Assembly: GCA_903813345.2 (NCBI GenBank)
Contig: CAIIXF020000003.1
Location: forward strand, 4,118,109 to 4,182,108
DNA from: Owenia fusiformis
Taxonomy: Eukaryota; Annelida; Polychaeta; Sabellida; Oweniidae
Direction: 5' to 3'
Length of the DNA: 64,000 nucleotides
The notes beneath the pieces are model-generated. The model saw nothing but the letters and a program-made list of their open reading frames with translations. It was not told the origin of the DNA and searched no databases. Both the position numbers and the translations under genes were made by a program. Below are positions 26,581 to 39,480 of this stretch, in pieces; positions within the stretch are counted from its first letter, which is position 1; the number at the start of each line of letters is the position of its first letter.

Positions 26581-27539
26581 TTAGCATTTTATACAAAGTA
26601 CAAGATAAGATATGTTTTTATCTGCTATCTGCTATAGAAAATGGAGTCAATACTTTGATCTTCATGAGTGTCTGGCTTGCTGATAATAAAGATTTTAACT
26701 TTGGCTATTTTATCTTATTCTTGTCTTGGGGCAAAGAGTCCAATTTAGCAGTTGTAATTAGACCTAAAATTTGTTATAAGACCTAACTTCCTCTTGCCCC
26801 ACTTGTTTCAAAGAGATTGGATCTGATATGGTGTAGATTGGATAGTTAGTTCAAATGAGGTGTCCTTAATGCTTATTTGACTGGTTCAGCTTTTTGTATA
26901 TCTATAGTTCCTCAACAAAGTAAGTTACATGTGCATAGTTCATGATTCAATTCTTAAAGGACATGTGTAATCTTTAGGGATTTTTCACATTAGTACATGT
27001 GCTATCAATTGCTTTTCTCTAAACTCAGCACCAATTTTGATATAATATAGTTTGATACATGATAACTTTACCTTAAAAACAGGAATGGTTTTTGGTCTAT
27101 ACCTAAAGGTAAGGCGTATTTAAGGTATAGTTTTGGTCTACGCCTTCCATTCCTGTCAATAGGCAGGGATGCTTTAAATAATGTCATTACTTTGTTCATT
27201 CAATTAATTGTTATGTTTAATTTTTCTGATAACATTTTATATCAGACAGTGATACACAAATGCTGACCTTTGCTTTAGTTTGATCAAATGATGAAAGTAT
27301 AAAAATGTTGTGTTTTAAAACGCAATATATCTCAAAATAGAGACGAATTAGCTAGCAATGAAGTTCATAGACATGAACTTCATAGTTTAAATTATATAAA
27401 AATGTAAGAAATTTAGAAAGTTTATTCAAATTTTAGAGAGAAATAAGCAGAAAAAAGATTTGCAGACGACATTTTAAATTTTGCCCTAAGCGATTGATGA
27501 AATGATATTTATAATCACAGGAATCTGCTTGAAACCATA

Positions 27540-28040
27540 GATCAAGTAAATATCACGCCTTATCTCTTAATCTAGCAAAATACTTTCATTATTACAGTTT
27601 TTCTCTTAAAATTAAGAAAATTTCACTTTTGTATCATTTTTGAGGCATTTTGGTGATTTAACAAAATCTTTTCACCTCTTATCAAATTCTGATTTTATTG
27701 TTTTGTTTTTACACCCAACACATTGATCAAGTAAATATCACGCCTTATCTCTTAATCTAGCAAAATACTTTCATTATTACAGTTTTTCTCTTAAAATTAA
27801 GAAAATTTCTCTTTTGTATCATTTTTGAGGCATTTTGGTGTTTTTAACAAAATCATTTCACCTCTTATCAAATTCTGATTTTATTGTTTTGTTTGCATTG
27901 ATTGTTTTTACACCCAACACATTGATTGTTTTTATACCCAACACATTGATTGTTTTTACACCCAACACATTGACACATTGATTGTTTTTACACCCAACAC
28001 ATTGATTGTTTTTACACCCAACACATTGATTGTTTATCAT
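27540..28040 (+). repeat. 185-bp direct duplication followed by a 25-bp minisatellite
   Basis: GATCAAGTAAATATCACGCC begins two near-identical blocks at 27540 and 27725 (a few mismatches only). The second runs into a tandem array of the unit ACACATTGATTGTTTTTACACCC from about 27893 to 28036. The first copy ends in a single unit of the same minisatellite, so the array probably grew from it. Confidence 0.85.
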
Positions 28041-28136
28041 TTTGAATTCAACTATTTAGGGTGATTTCACATGAAATGTTTAAACAAGGCTATAGTGTTA
28101 GAGTGAGGGAAGCCAGATCATATCTGTGATTTCACA

Positions 28137-28330
28137 GATATGTACAGTGAACTTATTTATCCAAACACCTATAATCCAAACACCTCTCGATATGAACACC
28201 TTTTATCGGTCCCACATTTGTACCCCTGCCATAGACTCACATATAAGAAAACCTTAAAATGTGAACACCTGCTAGTTAGAACACTTTTGGTCGGTTCTAG
28301 TAGCATTGGGATTAGACATATTTTACTTTG
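28137..28330 (+). mobile_element. Pogo/Tigger-like transposon end fragment
   Basis: TACAGTGAACTTATTTATCC followed by repeated CCAAACACC and TATGAACACC motifs resembles the termini of pogo/Tigger-like Tc1/mariner elements (CAGTGAAC...TATCC). I see no matching opposite end. Identification is by resemblance only. Confidence 0.35.
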
Positions 28331-29639
28331 ATTTGAAATCTTATATGAGATATCAAATTATTTATAAATAGATATATATCTATATTGTTCTGATAGGTGA
28401 ATAAAATGTCATTAATATTAAATATATCACTTTATCACATGTTATCAATAACATTCAAGTAGATACTGAATTATCAAAATTTTACAAATTTGTATATTTA
28501 TCACTGGGTGAAAGGTATGTCTTTGTACATGTTTTATCTTCATTTATCATTAATCAACGAGGGGCAAATTACTATAAAAAAATGTAAAGATTTTACGAGT
28601 ACAAAACTTTATTGAAATCGCTATCACCATCAAATGGATAATAATTCATCTAAAGTATTAAAATACAATAATAAACAAATAGATATTGGATTTGTATTTA
28701 TTACGTATTTGTTATTTTTGATCAATTTGACAAATGATCGTAAACTCCCAGACTCTATCTATCTTATATATTCCAGTTATTTTGAACGTCTTTTGAAGCG
28801 TCAAGATCTAAGTGTATGATATGCAAGAATTTGATATTATCACGATGAAGATTTCATCTGATTTTTCTAAGCAATCTAGAAAACTACAAAATTGAGTTTT
28901 GAATAAGTTGATTTTTGCAATTAGAGACTTGTTTGGGGATACCTTATAATGACTAATGTGATAAAACCCCTCATCTGAAAATCAATCAAGTCATGTTCAT
29001 TTCATCCAGTTTCTCTCTTTTAAACAATAAATTATGATATTATCTGATGTTGCAAAATCATATAGAGAACCCTTTTCATGTCTGTTTACTTTATTCCTTG
29101 CTAATTCCACTCATTGTGCAGAAATTTCACATTTAAGACCCGCGATTGCCATCAGTATTTTTACGGGTTCAGATATGGGTCCATACACTAGATATCAATG
29201 GTATCTCTAAGAGATATCAGACCCTGTAGATCATGGTCCAAAAATCACAGATAAACCAGATAATGAACATGCTCAATCCATTATCTGGCATGTGAAACTC
29301 TGCCTGTTTGAACTATCTGATTTGAGATCCATTACACCTCTAGGTATATACACTCATACATTCATAAGTTCAAATTTTCATTTCAAGTTTTCCATGACAT
29401 TCAATGGTTGTTTTTTTAGGTTACATAAAATTATGCAAATATATTCAATGGTTGCTTTTCAGCTCACATGCAAACATATTCAGTGGCTTGATTTTATGGT
29501 TGCATGCCTACTGCTATAATTAAAAATATACCATAATTGTTGCATTCATTGAACAGTGAGGCTATGTAGCAGTGTTCATTACATCTACATCTAAATTCAT
29601 TAGCCTCTACTTATCTCCCAGAAGCATAAGAGAAATAAA

Positions 29640-30735
29640 AATGGTTACATTCAATGGTTGTATTCAATGGTTGTATTCAATGGTTACATTCAATGGTTGC
29701 ATCCAATTGTTGCATCCAATTGTTGCATCCAATGGTCGCATTTAATGGCATCTGTTGCAGTCAGTTATAAATAAAGATTCTAAAATTTCAGAATGTTACT
29801 CATGTATCTAATAACATCAAATCTTGTTGTGACATATCTTGCGATATCATCTAATAATTGGTTGTATTTCATGGATGACATGGCTATATTCAGTGGTTGC
29901 ATTCAATGGTTGCATTCAATAGTTACATTCAATGGTTGTATTCAATGGTTACATTCAATGGTTGCATTCAATGGTTGTATTCAATGGTTACATTCAATGG
30001 TTGCATCCAATTATTGCATCCAATGGTCGCATTTAATGGCATCTGTTGCAGTCAGTTATAAATAAAGATTCTAAAATTTCAGAATGTATCTCATAACATC
30101 AAATCTTGTTGTGACATCATCTTGCGATATCATCTAATAATTGGTTGTATTTCATGGATGACATGGCTTTATTCAGTGGTTGCATTCAATGGTTGCATTC
30201 AATAGTTACATTCAATGGTTATATTCAATGGTTACATTCAATGGTTGTATTCAATGGTTACATTCAATGGTTGTATTCAATGGTCGCATTCAATGGTTGT
30301 ATTCAATGGTTACATTCAATGGTTGTATTCAATGGTCGCATTCAATGGTTGCATTCAATGGTTGTATTCAATGGTCGCATTCAATGGTTGCATCCAATTA
30401 TTGCATCCAATGGTCGCATTTAATGGCATCTGTTGCAGTCAGTTATAAATAAAGATTCTAAAATTTCAGAATGTATCTCATAACATCAAATCTTGTTGTG
30501 ACATCATCTTGCGATATCATCTAATAATTGGTTGTATTTCATGGATGACATGGCTTTATTCAGTGGTTGCATTCAATGGTTGCATTCAATAGTTACATTC
30601 AATGGTTGTATTCAATGGTTACATTCAATGGTTGCATTCAATGGTTGTATTCAATGGTTACATTCAATGGTTGCATCCAATTGTTGCATCCAATGGTCGC
30701 ATTTAATGGCATCTGTTGCAGTCAGTTATAAAGTT
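29640..30735 (+). repeat. 13-bp minisatellite nested in a higher-order repeat
   Basis: The basic unit is ATTCAATGGTTGC, with variants TTGTA, TTACA and GTCGC. It is embedded in larger units that start with GGTTGTATTTCATGGATGAC at about 29860, 30143 and 30530 and end with GCATCTGTTGCAGTCAGTTA. Because 13 is not a multiple of 3, reading through three copies gives a 13-residue peptide repeat, so long open frames appear in all three plus frames; these are not genes. Confidence 0.92.
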
Positions 30736-30934
30736 CAACATAATCATGATTTAGTTCAATACTGAGTGAAAATTAAGGTTCAATAAATGCAACCATTTCA
30801 TGCAAATATATGCAGCAATGCAGTATGGAGAATTTCATCATTACCATGGTAACATGGAAACAATCTCAGTTGAATCATGCAATGTCTAATAAGATTAAAC
30901 AATTTGGTCATATAATCATTTGGCCTGAGAATTG

Positions 30935-31149
30935 TACACTCCCCTCCATTAGTTTGGCAACCATGAGTTTTCATTAGATACCAAATCAAATTTTTGAACC
31001 TTAATTTTGTTCCTTAATCACAAAACTTTAGTTCTGAAATAATTTATGATGCATTTAATGAATATGTTTGTTTGGCCCAATATAAACAGACTTTGATAAG
31101 TGATCCAGAAGGGGAACTTCCAGTTGCCAAACTTATGGAGGGGAGTGTA
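30935..31149. mobile_element. MITE, 215 bp, with TACACTCCCC ends
   Basis: The left end TACACTCCCCTCCATTAGTT and the right end (reverse complement TACACTCCCCTCCATAAGTT) are inverted repeats of about 27 bp, with TA at both boundaries (Tc1/mariner-like). A second family member is at 33914-34144, and a second right-end copy lies at about 31170-31192. Confidence 0.82.
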
Positions 31150-31359
31150 TATATACTAGATACATATATAACTTATGGAGGGGAGTGTATGTCATGATTG
31201 TACTTGGTGGTCTTACTTTTTCTAAACAGATTGCAAAGTGTTATCTGTAATGCTTATCTAGTTCTCCATTTTGGGTCTGAAATCTCCTCATATCATAGTT
31301 GAATTTTGAACTGCTACAATGATAAAATCCCAAAATCAAAAAGTCCGTCTGCTTGTGGT

Positions 31360-31490
31360 TGTTGGATGATATCTCTAAAAAATTTGAATGAACTATCAGA
31401 TTTTTTTGCATTTCTATACAATTCAGAGTTTTACCTATACAGGTGTTTATTTTATTTTTTGTTTAATGGATTTAATTAAGTTGTATTTTA
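31360..31490 (+). repeat. TIR-repeat family, plus-oriented solo copy
   Basis: Shares AAATTTGAATGAACTATCAG and GCATTTCTATACAATTCAGA with the other copies in the FOG intron. Confidence 0.55.
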
Positions 31491-32269
31491 CATTTTAAAA
31501 CAAGACCCCCAGGAAAATTTCTTCTGGGTGTTACAATGATAACATATCAACTGATAGTCAATATGATTTATGTTCTGACATACATAAAGATTGGACCAAG
31601 ATTTAAGATGCCTTATTAGAAGATAACACATTGTGCATATATAACCCAGCTGCTGGTTTGTTGGCAATGTTTGAATAAAAAACAACTTGGAATGTTGGGT
31701 GTCCCTTTTGAGATAAGTGTTTGATAGGGAAAGGGAAAGGACTGGGGGTTCTATGGGTGACTTATTTGACCTAAAGTTCAAAATGGTCTCATTCTCAAAA
31801 TGAATTAGATAGTTATAGAATATAATGAATAATAGCACAAATTATTATGGATTATGACAAAGTATCAGAAATAAAATATGTTTAAGCTGATTGTCATAGT
31901 TACATCTCTAAAGACAATCAAAAATACAGGAATTGATGTTTTTAAGAATCAAGCCTGCATACATTTGTTCTTCTTTGGAATCTGTGAAGATCTGCAAAAA
32001 TAGGCTTTTGTCTTAGCTTATAGAATTTCATTGTCCCACTAACAAGGACATGGTTGAAGGAGTCCGCATACAACCCATCATCTCCTGGGGGAGAATCATT
32101 TTTTGAGTGGATTTATTTCAACATTTTATTGTTACAAGTCTGGGAATTCTTCATTTAATTCTTCTTTGTGGAAGCTGACCCAGGAATTTCAAAGTTCAGC
32201 TGAATTGTTTATCAGTTGATATCTAAACTGAGGACATAAATTCTGCCACCCTAACTGTTCATATTTTAT

Positions 32270-32660
32270 CAGTTTTCTCACTAAAATTTGAATAAACTCA
32301 TCAGCATTCTTGTATTTCTATACAATTCGAAGTATCAGTTACATGTCTGTATACTTTATTCCTTGCTGATTCCACTCTTTTCACTTATATTCCCATTTTA
32401 AAATCGGACCATCTTGTGGTTTTATCTTTGGGCAAGGTCATAAACAATGGAAATGTCTTATCAATCTCTGTAATGAGAAGAGTGTTGAGCCCTGATAACC
32501 CAAAATATTCCTCCCAGGCATACATTTCTTTGACCAATATCTCAAAAATTAGAGGAATTAGCAAGGAATAAAGCATTCTGTTATATAGTCCACACTCTAA
32601 ATTGTATAAAAATGTCAGAAAATTTAGTAGTTCATTCAAATTTTAGAGAGAAATCAAGAC
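32270..32660. repeat. TIR-repeat family, closely spaced pair
   Basis: A plus-oriented copy (about 32270-32410) and a minus-oriented copy (about 32535-32655) lie tail to tail. This is opposite to the arrangement expected of one element's TIRs, so they probably belong to different insertions. Confidence 0.5.
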
Positions 32661-33107
32661 GAATAAATATGATTAATTGGAAATTGTTTGGGATGTGGAT
32701 TAACTGGGACATGATGTACAATGGTGATAGCACCTAAAATTAAGATAGTAACCACTCACTTACTACAGTGAACCCTTTTCAAGAGGTTTAAAATGACCAT
32801 CATTTATACTTTTTCAATATGAAATCAGATTTGGATCTAGTCTTAGGCAATCAGATAAGGGTTATATTTAAATATTCTTATCTCCAAAAATGGCTGCGAA
32901 TTAAAACAAAAAGTAATTTAATACACAGTTATCATCAAAATAGCATATTAAATTTGTAAGCATTTGTTTTTAATATTTTTTAACCCCATGAAAGTTCCTT
33001 TTTGGTTATTAAATCTTATAAACATCAAAACTAAACATTTGTACATCTTTGTCAGAGGGGAGTAACTTTTGTCCTGTATTTCTTGGAATTTGGGCTTCCA
33101 TCTACAT

Positions 33108-33415
33108 GAAGAAATATAATGCACAATATGATACAATACAACTTGATAAAATATAATACAATATGATACAATACCACTTGATGGAATATAATACAATATG
33201 ATACAATACAACTTGATAGAATATAATACAATATGATACAATACCACTTGATAGAATATAATACAATATGATACAATCCCACTTGATGGAATATAATACA
33301 ATATGATACAATACAACTTGATAGAATATAATACAATATGATACAATACCACTTGATAGAATATAATACAATATGATACAATGCCACTTGATAAAATATA
33401 ATACAATATTATGAT
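33108..33415 (-). repeat. 35-bp minisatellite, about 8 copies
   Basis: The tandem unit contains GATACAATACCACTTGATAG and AATATAATACAATAT, varying ACAACTT/ACCACTT and ATAGAA/ATGGAA. Three copies encode a 35-residue peptide repeat, so three overlapping long minus-strand frames appear; they are not genes. Confidence 0.92.
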
Positions 33416-33494
33416 TTACTATATTTTTCGTGCAAAAAGTCCATGAATCCCCATAATACTGCAAAACGCAATTACAGTATAATCAAATTTATTG

Positions 33495-33640
33495 TGTTAA
33501 ATAACACAATGATATTGATACAATGCACTTTAATATAACACAATTGATTTGATACAATGCACTTTAATATAACACAATTGATATGATACAATGCACTTTA
33601 ATATAACGCAATTGTTATGATACAATAAAATAAGGTATGA
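33495..33640 (+). repeat. Second AT-rich tandem repeat, about 43-44 bp period
   Basis: Blocks of AATATAACACAATTGATATG followed by ATACAATGCACTTT recur three to four times, adjacent to and compositionally related to the 35-bp array. Confidence 0.75.
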
Positions 33641-33913
33641 TACAATTCAAATATGATTTAAAATAAAACAATATGTACAGATACAAAACAAAACATTTCT
33701 AGAAATCAGCATACTACTTAGATTGAGGAAACCAAAAACCTTTACTTGGATCATTAAATCCCTTGCAAGTATGTAATTATCTCAGAATTATAAATAATGA
33801 TGAAAAATTACAAAACTTTAGTAATCTGCCTCTGTGCTGATTTGATTGTTTATTCTTACACTAGTTGCCTATCACCCTCCTGTAATCTATCATCCAATCA
33901 ACTAACATATATG

Positions 33914-34144
33914 TACACTCCCCAAATAAGTATGGCGACTATAGTTCCCCATTACCCTCCTGTAATCTATGATCCAATCAATTAACATATATATACACTT
34001 CCCAAGTTAGTATAGAAACTAAAGTCCCTTTTTGGCCATATGTTAATATAAAGCCTGGTTAGGTTTAAACAGTGGTGAAAACTTCATCATTTTTTGTACA
34101 TTCAATTGGAACTTCTGTTTGCCAAACTTATAATGGGGAGTGTA
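33914..34144. mobile_element. MITE, TACACTCCCC family (second copy)
   Basis: The left end TACACTCCCCAAATAAGTAT pairs with the right end GCCAAACTTATAATGGGGAG plus TGTA. The left part is also present as a direct duplication of about 81 bp (CCCTCCTGTAATCTAT at 33874 and 33955). Confidence 0.65.
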
Positions 34145-34279
34145 TATTCCCTTTCAGGAAATGCTTAAATTGCTGGTGTGGTTGTTTTGATTTTCAGTAA
34201 ACACTTAAATTGATAATGTTAGGGATTTGTCTTTGATATGTTTACATGTATTTTTTACAGTTTACTCATTCAAGCTGGG

Positions 34280-34381
34280 GAACTGCATTGCAATGAATGT
34301 ATTCCATGCAGGTGAACTGCATTGCAATGCATGTATTCCATGTAGGAGAACTGCATTGCAATGCATGTATTCCATGCAGGG
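34280..34381 (+). repeat. 34-bp tandem repeat, 3 copies
   Basis: The unit begins GAACTGCATTGCAATGCATG and ends TATTCCATGCAGG. Each unit contains a palindromic TTGCAATGCA core. Confidence 0.9.
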
Positions 34382-35299
34382 AATTGTTGCATTGTGTGAT
34401 AAGATTTTCAAGCAGCTCTCATCTCTCATTTTTCATCCAAAATCTAATTTACAAAATACCCTCATAATCTTCATTATCTTCTTGTTGTTTACCCTTAACA
34501 GAACTCTTCCCTTTAAGTTCAATATGATTTTACATTGATTTAACCACTATGGGTGCCTTATTCAAGGTAAATGGTAATTAACATTGGTTATCAGTTTTTA
34601 GATAATTAACATTTTTCCAGACACTTGTTTTGTTGAGTAACACCAAATGTTGACCCACTACTACTATAACAAGCAGTCAACCAGTCAGGTCATCATGATT
34701 TCTTAATTTTCTTTGAGTTAAACTCTTAGAATTGGAATTGAAAGAAATATGTCATTTAAAACCTGCCATATTATATATGATTCCTTGTTAGTTATTGTTT
34801 GTATTGCATTTTCAATGAGTTTAAAAATCATGGAACATTTTTTGTTAAGGTTGTGGTTTCTTAATTCATGTCTGTAACCTATCTTGTGAAGTTTTTTTTC
34901 ATGATATTAAGTAGTCCAATATGCATGACTTAGAATACTCAAAGGGCAACAATAAACTTCACACAGCAAAAACTAGTTTGAATTTTTCACTCTTTATGCC
35001 ATGTTTTCAGAAAGTGTCATGAACTTGATATCATTTCAGAATTTTGTAACATTTATACAAGTTGATAAAAATAATGGTAGACAAAATGAAAAATAAAGAG
35101 ATGGGATATATGAACAGTTTGAAAACTCACTGATGGTTTATAAATGGCAATCATATGTGACCAAAATATCAGATGTACGAAATCTTTTTTGACAAATGAA
35201 CATGAATTTTTAATTGAATTTGATTATAAAGTTAGCCTCACGAAACCCCAGTTTCCGATAACCTTGATTAAATTCTTTCTCCTGTAATGCTTATTCCAT

Positions 35300-36960
35300 G
35301 CCATTTGTCTCCAAATCTCAATAATTTGTCAGATTTTCTTAAATTTCTATATTATTTAGACTGCCCCCTACAAGCCCATATACATTATTCCTTCCTAAAT
35401 TCCCTCCTTTTTGCTTTATTTCACATTTTAAAACATGCATATCATGATGTTTTATACATGGGAATGAGACTTATCTCCCAAAGATCTTTGACATTTCTCT
35501 AGTTGTAATTACCACTGTCATATTTCTGAAATTGTTCCATGCCTTCTGATAATATCGGGGACATTGCGATCGCTCTCAAACAAGATCAACAGCGTTTAAT
35601 TATGGTTATCACGCTATATTATCATATATAATTCATACTTCTGTTTCAAGTCCTTTTGTTTTTAATCACTAATGAGACAATATATGGAAAAAATACTTTC
35701 GAATTAAATTCATGTAATTCATAAATACTTGCTTATACTGGATTTAAGAAAGTAAACAAGACTAGAATGTTATATATCATTTTAAAGTTTTTTATGACTC
35801 GTTTTGATGATTGAGCAAATAATAAGTCAACTGAAGTCTAAAGTGTCATTGTTTAAGTTTCCAACTTTTTTGTGGATAGTGTTCGGCGGTTGGTTTTAGA
35901 AGTTTGGTATCTGTTACAAATGGCATGTAGTGACATGTGTATGTTAATGCCTTTGTTATTGTATCTAGTATATTGTTATAAGTTTCCATCTTTCCTGCTT
36001 TAAATCGAAAAAGAATTATAGTAAACAACAATCGACCAAACTAATAAATTCAAACATCAATTTGAAAATCTGCATTCTTTATACTGTTATTACATAATAT
36101 GATTTAAAGATGAAAGCACGTCGCTTTTTAAAATGATGCAGTGGCAATTTTGTAGGTGCAAAATTTGATGGATAAAAAACTGCAGTGTTTCTCTTTTGAT
36201 CGGATAGATTTGAAAGACTGATAATGCAGTTTGAAAAGTCTGGGATTTTCTTAGTTCGTCGAAAATAGACTGAAATCCACATCAGTTGATTTCATCTTGT
36301 AACTGACTCTTGCCTATAGTCAAAATATAGATTGTTTTTAGATTATCGCGGAATATTATCAACCTAGAACAAATTGAAGAAAGGCAATGTGTCAATCAGA
36401 AACAGTTACAATCAATTTTTCTGCAGATTTGTCTTGATTTGTGTCCAGAAGTTGATTTAGACCACTGTCAATCATTAGTCGTGTTTTAATTATGTGATCT
36501 AAAAGTATGATTGGATTTGGATTTGCGAGTTTCCTTAAGGAGATAATTGTAATTAGGGAGATCTCCTTCTAAAGGAGTCCTTTGTCATGGTATATGATTC
36601 ATGTTATATAAGTCTACACTTATTGAAGTAAATTCAGTAGAACTTATTTAAAAATTGAGCAGCTTGTTTACCCAACTAAATATTTAAGGGATTAGGAGTT
36701 CCTGTTTTTTTTACAAAAAGTATGATTTTTGTCTCTTTCACCTGTACGATAAATTTCCATCTTACGTGAAAGATTTCAAGACATTACCCATCATCAAAGT
36801 ATTATTTCTGACACCTTTTAAAATGCAAAATATCGTGAAAAGGATTGATCAATGGGAGAAACGAACTTATCAGGCATGTAAAAGATACTCTTAATATTAT
36901 AGAAATACCACAAAATCAGCTATCTCGTCAGAAATTTTGAGAGAAATGGCATGAAAAAGC
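35300..36960. repeat. TIR-repeat family, decayed copies
   Basis: A plus-oriented copy at about 35300-35450 (ending CACATTTTAAAACATGC) and a minus-oriented copy at about 36820-36955 (starting TTTTAAAATGCAAAATATCG). No coding exon in between. Confidence 0.45.
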
Positions 36961-37687
36961 ATGAACGGAACAAAACAAGAACAAACAGTTTTTGAAATCA
37001 ACATCTTTAATCCACTAATTGGTCATTAGATAAGTGGTATGAGATAAAGTGAGAAAAATATCGTTTCTTTTGACCTCATCCAATATTTTTCATTTCCCCA
37101 TTAAGTCTATCTTATAAACAAAGATAAGAACTTACAACATCTTTGAGATTTCTGAAGATTTCTCAATTCTTTTGGAAGTTGTGTTTGACTGAATGTACTA
37201 ACTCATTGTCTAGTGTTTATCTTATGAAGTGGAGGGTCTCTGGATTTCTTGTATTTAGATCAGGTTTTTGTACCCTGGGCTTCAGAGCCTAGAACAACAG
37301 ATGACACTCTCCTTTGAAGAATTAATCAAAATGAAACTGTTGGAAAGTGGATGTTCTTTGGAATAAGGGGTTTAACATCCCCCCCCCATCCCTTATATTG
37401 TAGAGGTCAAATCTAACCACACAGTGTTTTAACATGTAGCATTTAGGTGTATACTATTATTACATCTTGCCTTTGCTAGAGTTAACTAAGAGTAAACATG
37501 GAATTCAAGATGTGTGATTAGATTCTTGAATCAAATATGCTTGGCAAAGTAATAACCACTTAATTCAAAATAAAAATCACAAAATTTGAATTCAAAACAA
37601 GATTATTCGTTCTATATTGTTTCCAAGTAATTTTCACTGAAAAACACATTGGAATTCATGATATAAATTTTTAATTTATACTTTCAG

Positions 37688-37884
37688 GAAAATCTGAAGA
37701 TGAGTTGGAGGAACTGGCAAAGACGTTACATCTTCCCGCAAATATTCTGCACATCTACGAATCTGACGATAACCACTACATGATTCGTAGCTCCATCACA
37801 CTACCAAAGGGAAGCAGTTTTGGACCATTTAAAGCCCAGGTTGTTCCTGAACACAGCGATACAAAGCCAGATCATGTTATACAG
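37688..37884 (+). CDS. ZFPM (FOG): FOG/ZFPM homologue, coding exon 2 (start of PR-like domain)
   Basis: The acceptor ACTTTCAG precedes 37688. Two bases complete the Arg codon left open by exon 1, and the frame continues for 65 codons to the donor GTAAAA at 37885 (phase 0). With exon 1 this gives 79 residues. SSITLPKGSSFGPFKAQVV matches the start of PR/SET-related domains as found in FOG and PRDM proteins (LPxGxxxGPF). The following PR-domain strands and the GATA-binding zinc fingers are not in the window, so further exons must lie to the right of 64 kb or be missing. The phase match over a 24-kb intron is the main support for joining the two exons. Confidence 0.85.
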
Positions 37885-39480
37885 GTAAAAAAAAGTGTGC
37901 AGTATAACCGTTCAATCTGATTTACCAATGGGACAGGTTGCAGGTTAAAATATGAAGAATTGATAGCCACATTAAAATAGAGACCCATCGAAAAATAACT
38001 AGAAGACCCATCTAAATTTTAGCATGATATTTTTGCCAAACATGAAATATGATGCCGTATATATCCAGAGTCTTAACATCTCAAAAAAGCTAATTGGCTC
38101 AATCATATTAGTAAAACTATATTTTGCTAGACGTTTGTTATGTTCTTGCGGATGTCATGTAGGTTTGACCTATTTATACTCACCAACCTTAAATACATAT
38201 TAATGACATAGAACACTCAGATATCAGTGAGTGATATTAATTCAGTTGAATATAGTAGGGAGATAAAAGATCCCTTACTTGTCCGAAAAATGTTACAGTT
38301 GCATTTTAAAATGCAAAATAGAGTGGAATTTAGTGAAATGAACAAGACATGAAAAACAATGGTATGTAGCCCTTACTCTAAATTGTGTAGAAATGCAAAA
38401 ATATTATAAATATGTCAACTTTTGAAGGAATTTAGAGAGAAATAAGCAAGAAAAGCATGATTTTTTAGATTTGGGTAATTAGCATAAAGATATGCTTTTG
38501 TCTTATCTTTTTAACCCAGCTTGATTATTAATGTTTCTCCCCTTATTAAACTCAAGCCTGAAAAATTCATACCCGTGCGATAAAAATCTTTGAATATATT
38601 TGAGGGAAATTAAGCATGCTGTATGTGAAGTTGATAGAGATGCATCATCATTATCTGAACTAAGATTGACTGATATCCTGCTTTGGAAAATCCGTCTGAT
38701 CATCCTATTTCTCAGTATTTCTCTCTAAAATTTGAATGAACTGTCTGATTTATTGGCATTTCTATACAATTTAGAGTGTCCACTACATGTCTGTTTACTT
38801 TATTCCTTGCTAATTCCACTCTTTTATACTTAATTTCACATTTTAAAACGTGACCAGTAGGGTGTTCTGAAAATTACATACTTTAAGGAACATATGTCAG
38901 TTTTGATAGATTCTTTTTCAAATGGATTGAATCTAAAATGTCAACTCTGGAGGAAACAACAGCTGATTTAAAGAGATAAAATTAAAATGTATATATGTCA
39001 TCGAAATACTTTTCTCTAGGTTAAAAAGATTCAACCTTAATAGAGATCAGATCTAACAATATGGTATATAATTCATTTCTAGTTGTCAAGTTTTTTAGCT
39101 GTTTTATTCCATTGCGGCCAGCATCATATTTTTGTGCACAGATTCTAATCATTAACATTAAAAATACAGCCTGTTTGAAGAACATATATCTGAAAATATA
39201 TCTCCGTCAATGGCATTCTTATTTCTGCATTTTCCTAGAACATAAATCATAACCTACATTTAACAGGGTGCAAAACTAAAAGAGAAAATGCAGGTTTCTC
39301 TTTTAAGACCATATATTTATTTCCAAATATCTGTGTACTTATTTTCTAAAAAGCAAGTTGTGGTAGAAGGAATTGCAGAAATGTGATGGTTTGAAATTTG
39401 GAAATATGACTCAGGTCTCTACATGTTTTCTATGTTTTACTGTTATGCGACTACATGGATATGTTTTGAAATTAAATTTG
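37885..39480 (+). other. FOG intron 2 (or 3' flank) with TIR-repeat pair D
   Basis: No coding exon was found. The best-preserved TIR-repeat pair lies here: a minus-oriented copy at about 38308-38450 (TTTTAAAATGCAAAATAGAG ... TTTAGAGAGAAATAAGC) and a plus-oriented copy at about 38708-38850 (TTTCTCTCTAAAATTTGAAT ... CACATTTTAAAACGTGACC). Together they delimit an element of about 545 bp. Confidence 0.6.

Larger units (their letters stand above)
27300..29150. repeat. TIR-repeat family, inverted pair C, enclosing tandem repeats
   Basis: A minus-oriented copy at about 27305-27450 and a plus-oriented copy at about 28990-29150 enclose the 185-bp direct duplication, the 25-bp minisatellite and a pogo-like transposon end. 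Confidence 0.5.
13320..37687 (+). other. 24.4-kb first coding intron of the FOG homologue
   Basis: It runs from the GTAAGTAC donor to the acceptor ACTTTCAG before 37688. It contains no credible host coding exon. It is occupied by a foldback element, many copies of a TIR repeat family, a LINE fragment, MITEs and several minisatellites, listed separately. Unlisted stretches of more than 300 bp inside it (for example 14.1-15.8, 20.6-22.0, 23.0-24.2, 34.6-35.2 kb) hold only AT-rich DNA with no feature I can name. Confidence 0.8.

Noticed and set aside
29793-30765. Overlapping IQWLHSMVAFNGC-repeat frames
   Set aside because: A result of the 13-bp minisatellite.
32948-33464. Three overlapping VLYHIVLYSIK-type minus frames
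   Set aside because: A result of the 35-bp minisatellite.
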